Source: Brucella cytisi
GTDB lineage: Bacteria > Pseudomonadota > Alphaproteobacteria > Rhizobiales > Rhizobiaceae
Direction of reading: 5' to 3'
Length of the DNA stretch: 64,000 bases
NCBI GenBank assembly: GCA_012103075.1
Contig: JAAVLQ010000001.1
Location: 372,001 to 436,000 of the forward strand
The notes beneath the pieces are model-generated. The model was not told where the DNA came from. It saw only the letters and a program-made list of their open reading frames with translations, and did no database searches. Numbering within the stretch: position 1 is the stretch's first letter; each line of letters starts with the position of its first letter. Of this stretch, positions 10,047 through 21,235 are shown one piece after another. A program made the translations under genes and the position numbers.

Positions 10047-10688
10047 ATGCATTTCATCATCGCTGACGATCACCGCTTTTCCGGGGAGCACTCAGGCAGG
10101 TTCTTTCGGGACAGTCACAGAGTGTCGAAATCATCGAAGTCGGCGATTTTGACGCCGTCAAGAAACTGATTGGCGAGCGAGAGGATATCGATCTTCTCTT
10201 GTTGGATTTGACGATGCCGGGGGAACCGGGCTTTCCGGTCTGGTGACGTTGAAGGCCTTGCAGCCTGCACTTCCGGTCATCATCGTTTCGGCGACCGACG
10301 ATGCCGCTACGATCCGTCACGCAGTCGAACTCGGCGCTTCGGGCTTCATCTCGAAATCCGCCAGCATGGAAACTATTGGCGAGGCCGTTCGTGCCGTTTT
10401 GTCTGGTGATATCTGGATGCCAGCTGATATTGAGCTGGATCATCCGCACGACCCAGAAATCGAGGCTCTCATTGCGCGGCTGCGTACATTGACGCCACAG
10501 CAGACACGCGTGCTGACCATGCTTGCTGAAGGTCTGCTGAACAAGCAGATTGCCTATGAGCTTGGTGTGTCAGAAGCCACGGTCAAGGCACATGTTTCCG
10601 CAGTGCTGCAGAAACTGGGGTCGACAGCCGCACGCAGGCGGTCATTCTTCTGTCACGCATCGGCAATGATGCCTTGAGTGCGGATTGA
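10047..10688 (+). CDS. NarL/LuxR-type response regulator (CrbR/ErdR-like), frameshifted
   Basis: Receiver domain (MHFIIADDHP at the start; phosphoacceptor in DLLLLDLTMPG) and a C-terminal LuxR HTH (LTPQQTRVLTMLAEGLLNKQ, then SEATVKAHVSAVLQKLG). Restored product about 214 residues. Three breaks: a lost C near 10072 (DDHPLF), a small change at 10221-10245 after the phosphoacceptor, and a lost G at 10617 (KLGVDSRTQAVILLSRIG). It converges on a symporter-type hybrid kinase ending 11 bases away. That pairing resembles CrbS/CrbR and MxtR/ErdR, which control acetyl-CoA synthetase and acetate use; the target here is inferred only. Confidence 0.8.
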
Positions 10689-10699
10689 ACAACGGCCAA

Positions 10700-13600
10700 T
10701 TACTGAGCGGCATTCTGCGCCGATTTTTGATCCTGCCTCGCATGATGAAAATGCGATAGCAGGGAACGGAGCGCAGCAGGCCGAAGTGGCTTGTGTAAAA
10801 CCGTGACGTTGTCATCTTCGGCACGCTGACGGACTTCCTTGGAACGGTCGGCTGTCAGCAGGATGGCCGGTATCTCTGCCTGAAATGTCTCGCGTGCAAA
10901 GCCGATCATATCGAGACCGTTTTCGTTCAACAGATGGTAATCCGCGACGATCACATCAGGAGCGATGTGGTCGGCGCAATAGTTCTTCAATGCTGTTCCA
11001 CTGTGCAACGTCGTTACCCGACAGCTCCAGCCGTTAAGCAATGTCTCCATTCCAGACAGGATGTTGGCGTCATTATCGATGCAGAGAACATCAAGCCCGG
11101 TTAGTTCCAGCGCTTTCTGCAACCCTCGGCGGCTTTTCACTTCATCGGCGGGCACTTTTTCCTGCGAGACAGGGATGCGCAAGGTAAACATGGTTCCCTT
11201 TATTTGGTGTCGATGACAGTGATAACGGCAGCGAAAGCAGCCTTGCGATACGGTCGACGATTGAGAGACCCAACCCCAGCCCTTCCGCTTCCCGCATGCC
11301 CTCATCCAGTCGTGTGAATTCCCGGAAGACAAGTTTCAGCTTTTGCGGCGGAATGCCGATGCCTGTATCGAGTACCTGCAACTCCACAAAAGCTCCACGA
11401 CGCCGGACGCCGAGCAGAATACCGCCCTTGCGGCTATACTTGATCGAATTGGAAACAAGGTTCTGGATCAGGCGCCGCAGCATGTTACGGTCAGTTTTGA
11501 TGACGATGCTTGACGGCACGACGCGCAACGTCAGCCCCTTCGCGGCAGCGAGAGGAGTAAAATCGGTTGCAATCTGACTCATCAGCTTGTCGAGGCGAAA
11601 CACCGAGACGTCGGGCTTGAGCGCCCCGGTGTCCAGCCGGGAAATATCAAGCACCATACCCAGAATAGCTTCCACAGCCTCCAGCGAGGAATCGATATTA
11701 CGTGCGAATTCGCTCGTTTCGGAGCGCCCGAGTTTTTCGGCAAGCGCGGTACTGTACAATCTTGCTGCGTTCAGCGGTTGCAGAATGTCGTGGCCGGCTG
11801 CCGCTAGAAAGCGTGTCTTTCCCTGATTGGCCTCTTCTGCTGCCGATTGAGCCTTGGCAAGCTGCTGGTTGACGCGGGTCAGTTCTGCCGTGCGGTCAGC
11901 CACACGCTGCTCCAGCATTTCTGCCGCCTTCTGGCGCGTGACATCGGCTTCGACTGCCGCCGTGATATCGGTATATGTTGCGACAATGCCGCCATCCGGC
12001 ATGGGGTTCGATTGGATTTCCAGCACCTTGCCCGTTGATTTCATGTTGATGCGCCATGGCTGGCGTACTGCTGCGAGCGAGCGGACGACGCTGTTCTGGG
12101 CGTTGAACAATATATCGCCGCGGCGGTGCAGTTGTTCCACGATTTCCGAAACGGGTATCCCGACCTGCATCACTTCATCTGGAAGATCGAAAAGCTTGCG
12201 GAACTGCCGGTTCCAGAATGTCAGTCGCAGATCCTTGTCGAAAACGGTGATGCCTTGTTCCATCTGATCGAGGGCAGTTTGCAGAAGATCACGGTTCTGC
12301 TGCAAAGCGGTCGAAGCATCGTCAAGGAGCTGTCGTGCATCACGTCCAGACGCATCGCTCTTCTGCAACAGCAGTGATAAGACAAGGCGCGCCGATGCGG
12401 AGCCGACAGCCGTACCGAGCAGTTGCTCCGCGTGGCGGATCAGCGGCGTGTCGACGGTCATGCCCGGATCAAGTCGCCTCTGTTCCCTTCCTTCAAATCG
12501 AAGAAAAGCGCGCTCGACGCGTTCCGCACCGAGATAGCGCGCCATGGTGGCTTTCAGTTCCGCGACGGTGACGGTGGTACGGAAGCGCTTGAGCGTCGGC
12601 GTGCCTATGAAATAGCGCGGCAGGAAGATACTTGCCCGGATGCGCTCGAGCGGCGTCGAAGCGCGCGAAAGGGAACCGAGGATGTAGAACAGCGTATTGG
12701 CCGCTAGGCTCCACAACACGCCATTGGTCAATGGGAGAGCATTGGTTCCGAAAAGTGCTTCGGGACGCAGTGCCGTAAAGCCGAGGAAGCCGTCGCGCAG
12801 AATGGCGGCATTTTCCGGCGCCATGGTTGGCAGCAGCAATGTGTAGGCCCAAACCAGAAATCCCGCCGTCAGACCCAGCATGGCACCGCGCCCATTCGCA
12901 TTACGCCAGAACAACCCGCCAATGAAGGCCGGAACAAACTGGGCAATTGCAGCAAAGGAAACGAAGCCGATCGATGCAAGATGGATGTTGTTGGAGGTAA
13001 ACCGATAATAGGCAAATGCGAATGCCAGAATGCCGATAATGGTGAGGCGGCGTGTGTTCAAAATGACCTTGGTCAGGTCGCGCTGTTCTGCAGCATGTTG
13101 CTTCGCCAGTCGCCGGATGAAGAGCGGCAGTACCAGATGATTGGAGATCATAATCGAAAGCGCAACGCAGGCGACGATGACCATCGCTGTTGCTGCCGAC
13201 AACCCTCCGAGAAAAGCCACGAGTGCGAGCCAATGAGCGTCTGCTGCCAGCGGTAAAGCCAAAACGTACAAATCTCCGCTGACATTGCCTCCGAGCGTCA
13301 TCACGCCGATCAAAGCGATGGGAAATACGAAGATATTGATGAGGACCAGATAAAGCGGGAAGAGCCGAGGGAAGCTGTTCGCAGTTCCTTTTCACTCCGG
13401 CTTTCCACTACGGTCACATGGAACTGTCGCGGCAGCATGATGATGGCGGCAGCACTGAGTGCGCTTTGTACGATCCATGTGCCGACAGATGTCTGATAGT
13501 GGAACGCTTCCAGCGCTTCTGGTGATTGTGATATTTGATTGATCAGTTGGGATGGGGCACCGAACAGAAAAAAGGTGCATGCAAAGCCAACGGTCAGGAA

Positions 13601-14214
13601 GGCGCAAAGCTTGATGACGGATTCCAGAGCCACGGCTAGAATAAGGCCGTTCTGATGTTCCGTGGCGTCGGTATGGCGAGTGCCGAAGAGGATAGCAAAG
13701 ACAGCCAACACAGCGGCAACGGGCAGGGAAATATCGCCGAATATGAATACTGACGGGTCGACGGTCGATCCGTAATGCTCCATGACCGGGCCGACACTGC
13801 CGGAAACTGCTTTGAGCTGCAGCGCGATATAGGGAATCGAGCCGACGGCTGCAATACAGGTCGCAAGAGAGGCTACACCGAAGCTCTTTCCGTAGCGGGC
13901 AGCGAGAAAGTCGGCGATTGAGGTGATATGCTCGGATTTCGCCAGTCGCGCGATATGCCGCAGAAGCCTGTTGCCGAGCGTAAAGACGAGAATGGGGCCG
14001 ATATAGATTCCAAGGAACTCAAGACCGCGCTGGGCCGATAAGCCGACAGAGCCGAAGAAGGTCCGGGAGGTGCAGTAAACGGCCAGACTGAGCGCATAGA
14101 TGTAGGGACGCGGAGCACTGTTCCAGCGCGAGGTGCGCCGGTCGCCGAGGCTGGCTACTGCAAAAGCAGCAGCAAGTATAAAAAGGCGGCGCCAATAATA
14201 CCCCAGCCCTGCAT
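10700..14214 (-). CDS. Hybrid histidine kinase with Na+/solute symporter domain (CrbS/MxtR-like), frameshifted
   Basis: About 1,170 residues. Residues 1 to about 500 are a sodium:solute symporter (SLC5-like) domain with about 13 TM helices; a PAS domain follows (ITVFDKDLRLTFWNRQFRKL), a coiled coil, the HisKA H-box FLAAAGHDILQPLNAARLY, and HATPase boxes LVSNSIKYSRKG, DTGIGIPPQKL and GLGLSIVDRI. The C-terminal receiver has DVLCIDNDANILSG and the phosphoacceptor VIVADYHLLNENG. Start 14214 (MQGWGIIGAAF) after restoring a T lost at 14162-14165. Further breaks near 13357 (where Ser-Trp would need TCCTGG) and 11205. CTSR at about 14055 stands where the family has CTSW, again CCCGG for CCTGG. In CrbS/MxtR proteins the transporter domain senses or imports acetate-like acids. 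Confidence 0.85.
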
Positions 14215-14539
14215 AGCCGGCTTGTTCCCTCACTTCTCGATCTTTATTTGACGCAAGCACTTTCGGTGCTTTCGTGCAAGATTATTGATGAAAAACAGTG
14301 CGTTTTAGCGGTTTCATCTTTTCTTTGGTAATTTTCGTCTACACACTAGGAGTGTGATCCTGAAAAGTGCACGTCATTTGTCAGGAACACATTTGAAAAG
14401 GCAGAGCGATTTTCAGTTTCGCTATCTGGGATAGGCCCCTGCCATCCATTGCCAGTTTATCTGGTGCCCAGGTTGATTTGGCGAACGCCACCGCGGCAGG
14501 ACGGCCCGAGCGGTCTGCGTTCGTGAGGGGAGACAGGTA
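14215..14539. other. Divergent intergenic region between kinase and mscL
   Basis: 325 bases with promoters for both directions expected. A short hairpin AAGCAC-TTTCG-GTGCTT lies at 14259-14275. The GGGGAGACAGGTA just before 14540 is the mscL ribosome site. No gene or recognised RNA seen. Confidence 0.5.
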
Positions 14540-14953
14540 ATGCTAAAGGAATTCAAGGAATTCGCCCTGAAGGGCAATATGGTCGATTTGGCCATCGGTG
14601 TGATCATTGGCGGAGCGTTCGGCGGCCTCGTCAATTCCATCGTCAACGATATCATCATGCCGATCATCGGTCTGATCACTGGCGGTATCGATTTTTCGAA
14701 TATGTTCATACAGCTGGCAGGTGAACCCAAGGCCACGCTGGCCGCTGCCCGTGAAGCCGGTGCGACCATTGCCTACGGCAATTTCGTCACGCTTCTCATC
14801 AACTTCCTGATCATCGCATGGGTATTGTTCCTTGTGGTGAAAGGGATGAACCGTATGAAGAAGAAGGAAGAGGCAAAGCCGGAACCGGAAGCGCCGCGCG
14901 AAGAGGTCCTGCTGACCGAAATCCGCGATCTTCTGGCAAAGCAGAAAGGCTGA
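14540..14953 (+). CDS. mscL: Large-conductance mechanosensitive channel MscL
   Basis: Homopentameric inner-membrane channel that opens under membrane tension to relieve hypo-osmotic stress. 137 residues: N-terminal helix [22 protein letters not shown]1 ([20 protein letters not shown]) with the Gly/Ala packing pattern, a periplasmic loop, TM2 ([20 protein letters not shown]), and the charged cytoplasmic bundle ending [14 protein letters not shown]. Complete and in frame. A UUCG-capped terminator follows. Confidence 0.96.
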   Translation: MLKEFKEFALKGNMVDLAIGVIIGGAFGGLVNSIVNDIIMPIIGLITGGIDFSNMFIQLAGEPKATLAAAREAGATIAYGNFVTLLINFLIIAWVLFLVVKGMNRMKKKEEAKPEPEAPREEVLLTEIRDLLAKQKG

Positions 14954-14978
14954 CCCATCCAGAACTGGCGAATGAAAG

Positions 14979-15001
14979 CGGAGTCTTCGGGCTCCGTTTT
15001 T
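14979..15001 (+). terminator. Terminator of mscL
   Basis: CGGAGTC, UUCG tetraloop, GGCTCCG, followed by TTTTT. Starts 25 bases after the stop codon. Confidence 0.9.
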
Positions 15002-15107
15002 GTTGATCCATAAATACGCTTGATCGGACCATCACAAAAAGCCGCGTGATTTCGCTGACAGGCCTTGATAAGCACGAAATCAAAATCGAAGTTCAACGCG
15101 GGGAATT

Positions 15108-16269
15108 ATGAAGCTCATAGCCAATCTTCGTCGGGAAGCAGTCCAGTCGCCGGAAAGCGGGATTGTGGCGGTCGCCAATCACGGGCGCGGACGCGAAGGG
15201 CTTATTCCGCTTTGGGTAGGCGAAGGTGATCTGTCGACACCGGATTTCATTCGCGCCGCGGCTCAAAAGGTATCTCTGACGGAGAGACTTTCTATACCGC
15301 AAGCTGGCATCCCCGAGCTGCGAGAAGCACTCGCGCGTTATCATGCACGCTATTTCCCGCTACCCTTGAAGCCGGAGAATTTCTATGTCACCGGTTCTGG
15401 TATGCACGCCATCGAAATGGCGCTGACAGCAACTGTTGGAGCGGGCGAAGAGGCGATCTATCTTTCCCCGGCCCGGCCCAACTTCGTTGGCGCAGCTGGT
15501 CTGGCAGGCGTTGTGCCGGTTCCGGTCGAGTTGGAATTCGGTGCCAATGGCTGGATGCTCGATCCGGAGAAAATTGCAGCGGCCATCACGCCGCGCACGA
15601 AAGCGCTCTTCATCAATACGCCATCCAACCCCACCGGCTGGACGTCGGATCGCGAGACACTTCAATTTTTTCTCGACCTTGCACGCAAGCATGGTCTCTG
15701 GATCATTGCCGACGAGATTTATACCCACTTCTATTATGGCGGCGGTCGTGCTCCATCTTTCATGGATATTATGGAGCCGGATGATCGCATCATCTTCGTC
15801 AATTCATTCTCCAAGAACTGGGCGATGACCGGCTGGCGTGTCGGCTGGATGACCGTTCACCCGTCTCTGGGACCGGTCATTGAAAACCTGATCCAATATT
15901 CGAATTCGGGCGTTGCACAATTCATGCAGCGTGGTGCTGTAGCGGCGCTGGATGAGGGGATGCCTTCATTTTGATGCAGGTTGAACGGGCCCATGCGACG
16001 CGTGATAGCCTGTGCGCCGCGCTCTTGTCGACCGGCAGAGTTCGCCTGACACCGCCTCAAGGGGCATTTTATCTTTTCTTCGGCGTGGACGGTGTCGAGG
16101 ATTCCGTCAAGGCGGCCATTGACATGGTGGACAATGCCAATGTCGGCTTGGCACCGGCAGCGCTTTTGGCGTCGGCGGCGAAGGCTTCTTCCGTCTCTGT
16201 TTCTGCCGTGATCCGGAACAAGTGGAAGATGCTGCAAGACGGCTCGTGCGCTGGATCGAAAAGCTCTAA
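15108..16269 (+). CDS. PLP-dependent class I/II aminotransferase, frameshifted
   Basis: Fold-type I aminotransferase of the aspartate/aromatic group; substrate not assignable. Landmarks: SGMHAIEMALTATVG, INTPSNPTGWTS, IADEIYTHFYY (PLP-binding Asp), and the Schiff-base lysine in NSFSKNWAMTGWRVGW. About 387 residues when joined. A cancelling pair of shifts at 15272-15294 garbles KVSLDGETFYTWQAG (the Thr-Trp would need ACCTGG), a G is lost at 15957 (DEGDAFILMQ) and a G at about 16155 (LAPGSAFGVGGEGFFRLCF). The end at 16269 (VRWIEKL) follows from the restored frame. Stands alone between two terminators. Confidence 0.85.
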
Positions 16270-16273
16270 CAAA

Positions 16274-16294
16274 AAGGCCGGTTTAACCGGCCTT
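16274..16294. terminator. Bidirectional terminator between aminotransferase and hemA
   Basis: AAGGCCGG, TTTAA, CCGGCCTT. The minus-strand copy has a TTTTTGTT tail and therefore serves hemA best. Confidence 0.85.
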
Positions 16295-16313
16295 ATTCGA
16301 GAGCCTCAGATTG

Positions 16314-17588
16314 TCAGCCGCCAGCCTTGGAGACCATCAGCGGAACGATCCGCTCGGAACTGACTGGCTGCGAAACAGCGGGCTCCGCATAAGGAATGCC
16401 GAGTGCATCCCAGACTTCCAGCAATGCATTCTTGAGGCCGTCTATCAGGGCGTCGTCATGTCGGGGCGACGGAGTGATACGCAGTCTCTCGGTGCCGCGC
16501 GGGACGGTTGGATAATTAATCGGCTGGATATAAATGCCATGAACTTCAAGCAGACGGTCGCTGGCCTTTTGCAAAGTTCAGGATCGCCGACCAGAATAGG
16601 CACGATATGCGTTTCGGATGGCATCACGGGGAAGCCCGCAGCCGAAAGCACGTCCTTTGCGCGCTGGGCCTGACGCTGCTGACCGTTGCGTTCCACCTGC
16701 GAATTCTTCAAATGCCGGATGGCGGCCGTTGCCGATGCGGCGACTGCTGGTGGCAACGAGGTCGTAAAGATGAAGCCCGGTGCATAGGAGCGTACGGCGT
16801 CAACAATCGCGCGCGAACCGGTAATATAACCGCCGAGAGCGCCAAAAGCCTTGGCAAGCGTACCCTCGATAATATCGATGCGATGTGCCAAGCCGTCGCG
16901 TTCGGTGATGCCGCCGCCTCGTGCGCCGTACATGCCAACAGCATGAACTTCATCGATATAGGTCATGGCATTATATTTGTCGGCCAGATCGGCAATCTTC
17001 TCGATCGGTGCGATATCACCATCCATCGAATAGACGGATTCGAACACGATCAGCTTGGCGCGCGCTGGATCGGCTGCTTTCAGAAGCTGTTCCAGATGCT
17101 CGACGTCATTGTGACGGAAAATCTTCTTTTCCGCGCCTGAACGACGCACGCCTTCGATCATCGAAGCATGGTTCAGTTCGTCGGAGAGGATGAGGCAGTT
17201 CGGCAGCAGCCGTGCAATCGTGGAAATCGAAGCTTCATTGGAAACGAAGCCTGATGTGAACACGAGGCCGGCTTCCTTGCCATGCAAATCAGCGAGTTCG
17301 GATTCGAGTTCGACCAGCGGGTGATTATTGCCGGAAATATTGCGCGTACCGCCGGAACCTGAGCCGGTATTGCCAGCTGTATCACACATAGCCTTGATCA
17401 CGTCGGCGTGGTGTCCCATGCCAAGATAATCATTAGAACACCAGACGGTGATTTCACGGGCAGTGCCATTGTTGCGCCAGATAGCTCGGGGAAACGTCCG
17501 ACAATACGTTCAAGATCTGCAAAAACGCGGTAACGCTTCTCGGCGTGCAACTGGTCGATCGCTTCTTCGAAAAACGGCGATAGTCCAT
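16314..17588 (-). CDS. hemA: 5-aminolevulinate synthase (ALAS, C4 pathway), frameshifted
   Basis: Condenses glycine with succinyl-CoA, the first step of haem synthesis in alphaproteobacteria. Landmarks: [66 protein letters not shown], and the PLP lysine in [14 protein letters not shown]. Start 17588 ([20 protein letters not shown]). Breaks: T-run at 17569-17574, C-run near 17490, A-run at 16567-16570; each is one base short. Restored length 425 residues, the family norm. The gene is essential in this lineage as no GltX/HemL route is visible, which argues for sequence error. Confidence 0.92.
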
Positions 17589-17854
17589 AATGCGCTCCTT
17601 AGTCTGTGCACTAACTAGCGCTTTTGGCACTTGCCGTCCATGGCGCATTGATGGGCAATTTGCCACGTTTGTGTGAAGCAGCATTGATTGAAATCAAGCA
17701 AATCGGCTCAACGACCAAAATAACGGTGACGAAGTTTTCATCACGAAGCGTGTCGGGGCCTGTTACAGAGTGATTGGCCTCAACAAAGAGTTGCTTGAAT
17801 GAAGCGCCACACAGCACCAGCTTTTGTGACCTTCATTGAAAAACTGGCATCTTT

Positions 17855-18945
17855 ATGAAATCAACGCGAACGGTGATGAACTATCCAGCCTCGACGATGG
17901 ACGACTGGACAGCCTATTGGCGTGCCTCACCGATGCGGCGTCTGCGCACGCGTTGGCGGCACGTGCAGCTTTCGGTTCCGAACCGGAAAAACAAGGCAAA
18001 TCTGATTGCTACGTCCGGAAACTTCGAGGCTTTACGGCCAGACGATCTGCCACTTGTCTGCGTGGTTCGTAATGCGGCACCCTATATGAAATCCTTTCTG
18101 CGCTATTATCGCGAGACGGGTGTCACGCGTTTCATCGTTGTAGATGACCGATCGGACGACGGAACGACTGAAATATTGTCCGGTGCTCCTGACGTGGATT
18201 TGTTCACATCGGACGTTAGCTACGCACAGGCTAACCGGGGACGTGCCCGGCGTGATGCTTTGTTCAATCTCTACGGACGTGGGCGCTGGTATCTTTCGGT
18301 TGATGCTGACGAGTTCTTCGTATTTCCGAGAATGGAGCAACGGAATATCCGCTCTTTTTTATCGAGGAACTGGAGGGGAATGGAATTCGTCGGTGCCCGG
18401 CACCGATGATCGATATGTATCCCCGCGGTCTGCTGCGTGACGGGATCTTCATCGACGACGGGACGAAATATCCGTTCGAGGTTTCGTCGCATTTTGACGG
18501 CGACGGCTATACGGCGACATGGGAGAAGTTCGGTGTAGCTGTGCGTGGCGGGCCACGTTTGCGCTTGTTCGGGCGCAGCATGCGACTTTCAAAATTCCCA
18601 CTGATTTGGGTCGATGAAAAGACGGATTATCGCCGGGGCAGTATTCATGGGCCGGGTCCATGTTTCCGGAATTTTCTTCCGGCAACCGGTGCTCTTCTCC
18701 ATTACCGCTTCTCATCGCGTTCGGTCGGCGAGTTCAAACGTATTGCGTCGGAAAAGAGCCATGCTGGCGGTGCAGAACACTACCGCGCAATCATCGAGAA
18801 CGAGCGTTTTTCAGACGACCTTTCGCTCGTCTATGAAGGTTCGGTCCAGTACACAGGCCCGGATTGTCTTGTTAAGCGCGGATTTATGGCTGACCTACAC
18901 GATATAGAACGTGGAACCGGGGCGAAGAGCCAGCTTAGCGCATAA
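17855..18945 (+). CDS. Family 2-type glycosyltransferase, frameshifted
   Basis: GT-A glycosyltransferase of the Glyco_tranf_2_4 type. LVCVVRNAAPYMKSFLRYY opens the nucleotide-binding fold, FIVVDDRSDDGT is the first acidic motif, and WYLSVDADEFFVFP contains the DxD metal site. Later, the block SSHFDGDGYTATWEKFGV and FPLIWVDEKTDYRRGSIHG complete the domain. One T is missing at 18354-18360 (IRSFFIEELEGNGIRRCP). About 363 residues. Cytoplasmic; sugar and acceptor unknown. It faces the opposite-strand polysaccharide deacetylase and overlaps its end by 11 bases, which places it with the glycan cluster. Confidence 0.78.
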
Positions 18946-19598
18946 ACGTCTTTCGCGGGAATTGCTGTAAAGTATCATTGCGCCTGATTGTAAGGCGAGG
19001 AATGCCGAACGGATCATCATCTGACCGTGCGCGGCGTTTTTCCGTCGTCGTCGCGTCTGTATAACCAGCAGCTTCGACGATCTTGCGTGTCACTGCGTTT
19101 TCTCCGCCGTAAGGATAAGCGAAAGATGTGACCTCGCGACCGGGCAAGTCTTCAATCTTCATGTGCGATTGCTGGATTTGCGAGATGGCTTCCTGCGCGT
19201 TCACTTCCGGCAGAAGGACATGGTCGAGCGTATGAGAACCGATTTCGTGACCAACATCTGCCCGTCCGCGCAACTCGACAACGCTCATGCAGTTGGCGCG
19301 CAAGGCAGATCTTTTGATCCCAGAGATCGAAGCCGCCGATCTGGTTGGCCACGAAATAGTTCGTGGCGGTGAAGCCAAACTCCTGCAGCACGGGCAGAGC
19401 ATTGCGGAACACGTTCTCGAAACCGTCGTCAAACGTGATGACGGCGACCTTGCCCTGTTTCCCGCCGTAAATGTAAGGAATTGCGTCCCTCACCGACAGA
19501 CCACGATAACCCGGCTGTTTCAGCCAGACCATTTTCTGGCGAAAGCGATCTGGGTGCACGATCATACTGCGATAGGATGCACGGTGCGTTGGCGGCAC
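18935..19598 (-). CDS. Polysaccharide deacetylase (NodB homology), frameshifted
   Basis: Carbohydrate esterase family 4 domain: metal and catalytic Asp in VAVITFDDGFENVF, the metal His pair in VGHEIGSHTLDHVLLP, and SFAYPYGGENAVT. Frame breaks near 19313 (FDLWDQ to RSALRANCMSVVEL). The N terminus is uncertain: homology (VPVPIFLYHQIDVPP) continues upstream of the GTG at 19598 to about 19641, but no good start exists there, so another indel is likely. It probably N-deacetylates a surface sugar made by the neighbouring transferases. Last gene of a minus-strand run that starts with the GT29-like gene. Confidence 0.78.
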
Positions 19599-19641
19599 GT
19601 CAATCTGATGATACAGGAAAATCGGAACAGGAACGGAAATC

Positions 19642-20409
19642 TCAGACAGCTGCGCGCGAGCGTGATTTTATCTTCCAGCGATAAAGCGGGCGCATAATTT
19701 CACGCTTCAGCTTGTCCGGCAGAGAACGCGATTTTTGTATTGAGCTGCCACCGAGTTGCCTCGAAATTTCTCTCACTCCGCTAGGGAGGACAGTAAGTGG
19801 TTTAAGCCCCGTAACCCAGTTCATTTGTGCCGTTGTATCGACCGGGCGGTCGAATATTTCGGTTATAGATAACAAGCGTTGGGCGGCCTTACTCCCCACA
19901 AGCTGCGCCTGCATGCCAAGGCCTACCGGTACCGGTTCAATAATCCGCACTGTCTCAGTGTTTAACACTGCGCGCCCGTTCTCTCGTTTCTGGAAGGGAA
20001 AGCGGATGAAGCTATCGGCCTTGAGAATCTGGCATGCAGCGGAATAGGCAGCTTCAAATTCCGGCGTCAGTTCAACATCGTCTTCTAGCACGAGACCTGC
20101 ATCCAGTTCCTGATCGACAATCGCTTTCCAAGCTTTCCGATGCGACAGAAAGCAGGCGATTTCATTAGTGCTGAGCTGAAATGGATAGCGGGGCTTGTGC
20201 GTCGATCGTCGATAAACGCGGCTGATTGTTTGTGCATCTAGCGTGCGCCCGTCGACGGCGGTCACCACGTCCGCCTCTACAGGCAGCTTACGAACAAGTT
20301 CTTCGACTTGCGGCTGCCGGTCGGTGGCGCGCTCCAGATGGATGATGAAAGCCTTGACGGCCCTTTGCGGGCCGTCATTCGGAGTGATGTCAGGACGCGT
20401 TTCGTTCAT
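19642..20409 (-). CDS. Family 25 glycosyltransferase (LPS-type)
   Basis: 255 residues, single frame. GT25 landmarks: VKAFIIHLERATDRQPQVEE at the start, VVTAVDGRTLDA, ACFLSHRKAWKAIV, LVLEDDVELTPEF (acidic motif) and the C-terminal basic tail. GT25 enzymes add galactose or other sugars to lipopolysaccharide core; Brucella has several core transferases of this family. Donor and acceptor cannot be read from the sequence. The downstream deacetylase begins almost at its stop codon. Confidence 0.85.
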   Translation of the reverse strand: MNETRPDITPNDGPQRAVKAFIIHLERATDRQPQVEELVRKLPVEADVVTAVDGRTLDAQTISRVYRRSTHKPRYPFQLSTNEIACFLSHRKAWKAIVDQELDAGLVLEDDVELTPEFEAAYSAACQILKADSFIRFPFQKRENGRAVLNTETVRIIEPVPVGLGMQAQLVGSKAAQRLLSITEIFDRPVDTTAQMNWVTGLKPLTVLPSGVREISRQLGGSSIQKSRSLPDKLKREIMRPLYRWKIKSRSRAAV

Positions 20410-20458
20410 GGTCCTTATCTACCTTGCAGCATACAGAAAGCTCAAGGTATTTTGCAGA

Positions 20459-21158
20459 TCAGACTGGCTTCCAGCCCGGCTCGACACTATCGGCTTCCGC
20501 TCGCCACAAATCGGCGTAGTCGACATTCTGCCAATCCTTGAACCGGGGGCCGCCGCGTGTGTAATGCACCACTTTCGGCAGGCCAGTTTCCGGCTTCTCG
20601 TTCCAGCCTTCCAGCCAGTTATAATCCGTCGGCAGAGCGCCAATTTCATCATCGGAAGCCCATTGCATGCGGTGCAGGTAGGCACCGGTTTCGCTGTTGA
20701 TCAGCTCCGGCGTCAACTGGCGTGTCGAAGGATGTTCGCAGTTGAATAGCATGCAGGACGACCAGTTCTTGCGTGGATAGCTGGTCTGCACCTTGCCATC
20801 CATCTTCACACTGTCCTTGGGCTGATAATCGTGCTGAACGCAATAAACGGCTTTTGAAGGATCATTGTGCTTGGAGGCCAGCAATATCACCCAAGAAAAG
20901 GAAGTCGCAATCGCAGAAAAGCGCCCACCCTTTGAAGCCCGCAAGCCATGGCGTGAAAAACCGCGAATAGGTAAATTCCGTCGACGCCAGTGGATCGACT
21001 TCCCGCGTGTAGACCCCTTGATCGACCGGGTCCTGCAACTTGATCGGCACGATCTCCAGCGGGATAGAGGAATGCTTCAATGCGGATGCTTTGGCGACTT
21101 CATATGCGATGGGCTCGCGAGAATCCCATCCGATGAAAATGCGTAACGGTTCACTCAT
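20459..21158 (-). CDS. Putative glycosyltransferase with DxD motif, frameshifted
   Basis: About 233 residues. LRIFIGWDSREPIAYEVAKAS at the start and WALFCDCDFLFLGDI (DxD) suggest a GT-A fold of the GT8-like kind. The second half has SSCMLFNCEHPSTRQLTPE, LPTDYNWLEGWNE and KVVHYTRGGPRFKDWQNVDY. Joined at about 20880, where the frame is off by one or two bases (LGDI to LASKHNDPSKA). 49 bases before the GT25 gene, same strand. Widespread in Rhizobiales but uncharacterised as far as I know. Confidence 0.68.
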
Positions 21159-21235
21159 TCATAGGCTCCTCTAAAGAGATTGTGTCGTGATCGTTCCCTA
21201 CGTTTTCCGCCGGAAATTATAGTGATGGCGCAGGA

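Noticed and set aside
11195..11215. Programmed frameshift separating kinase and receiver of the hybrid kinase
   Set aside because: No slippery heptamer with a downstream structure; the site matches the general indel pattern and the family is normally one frame.
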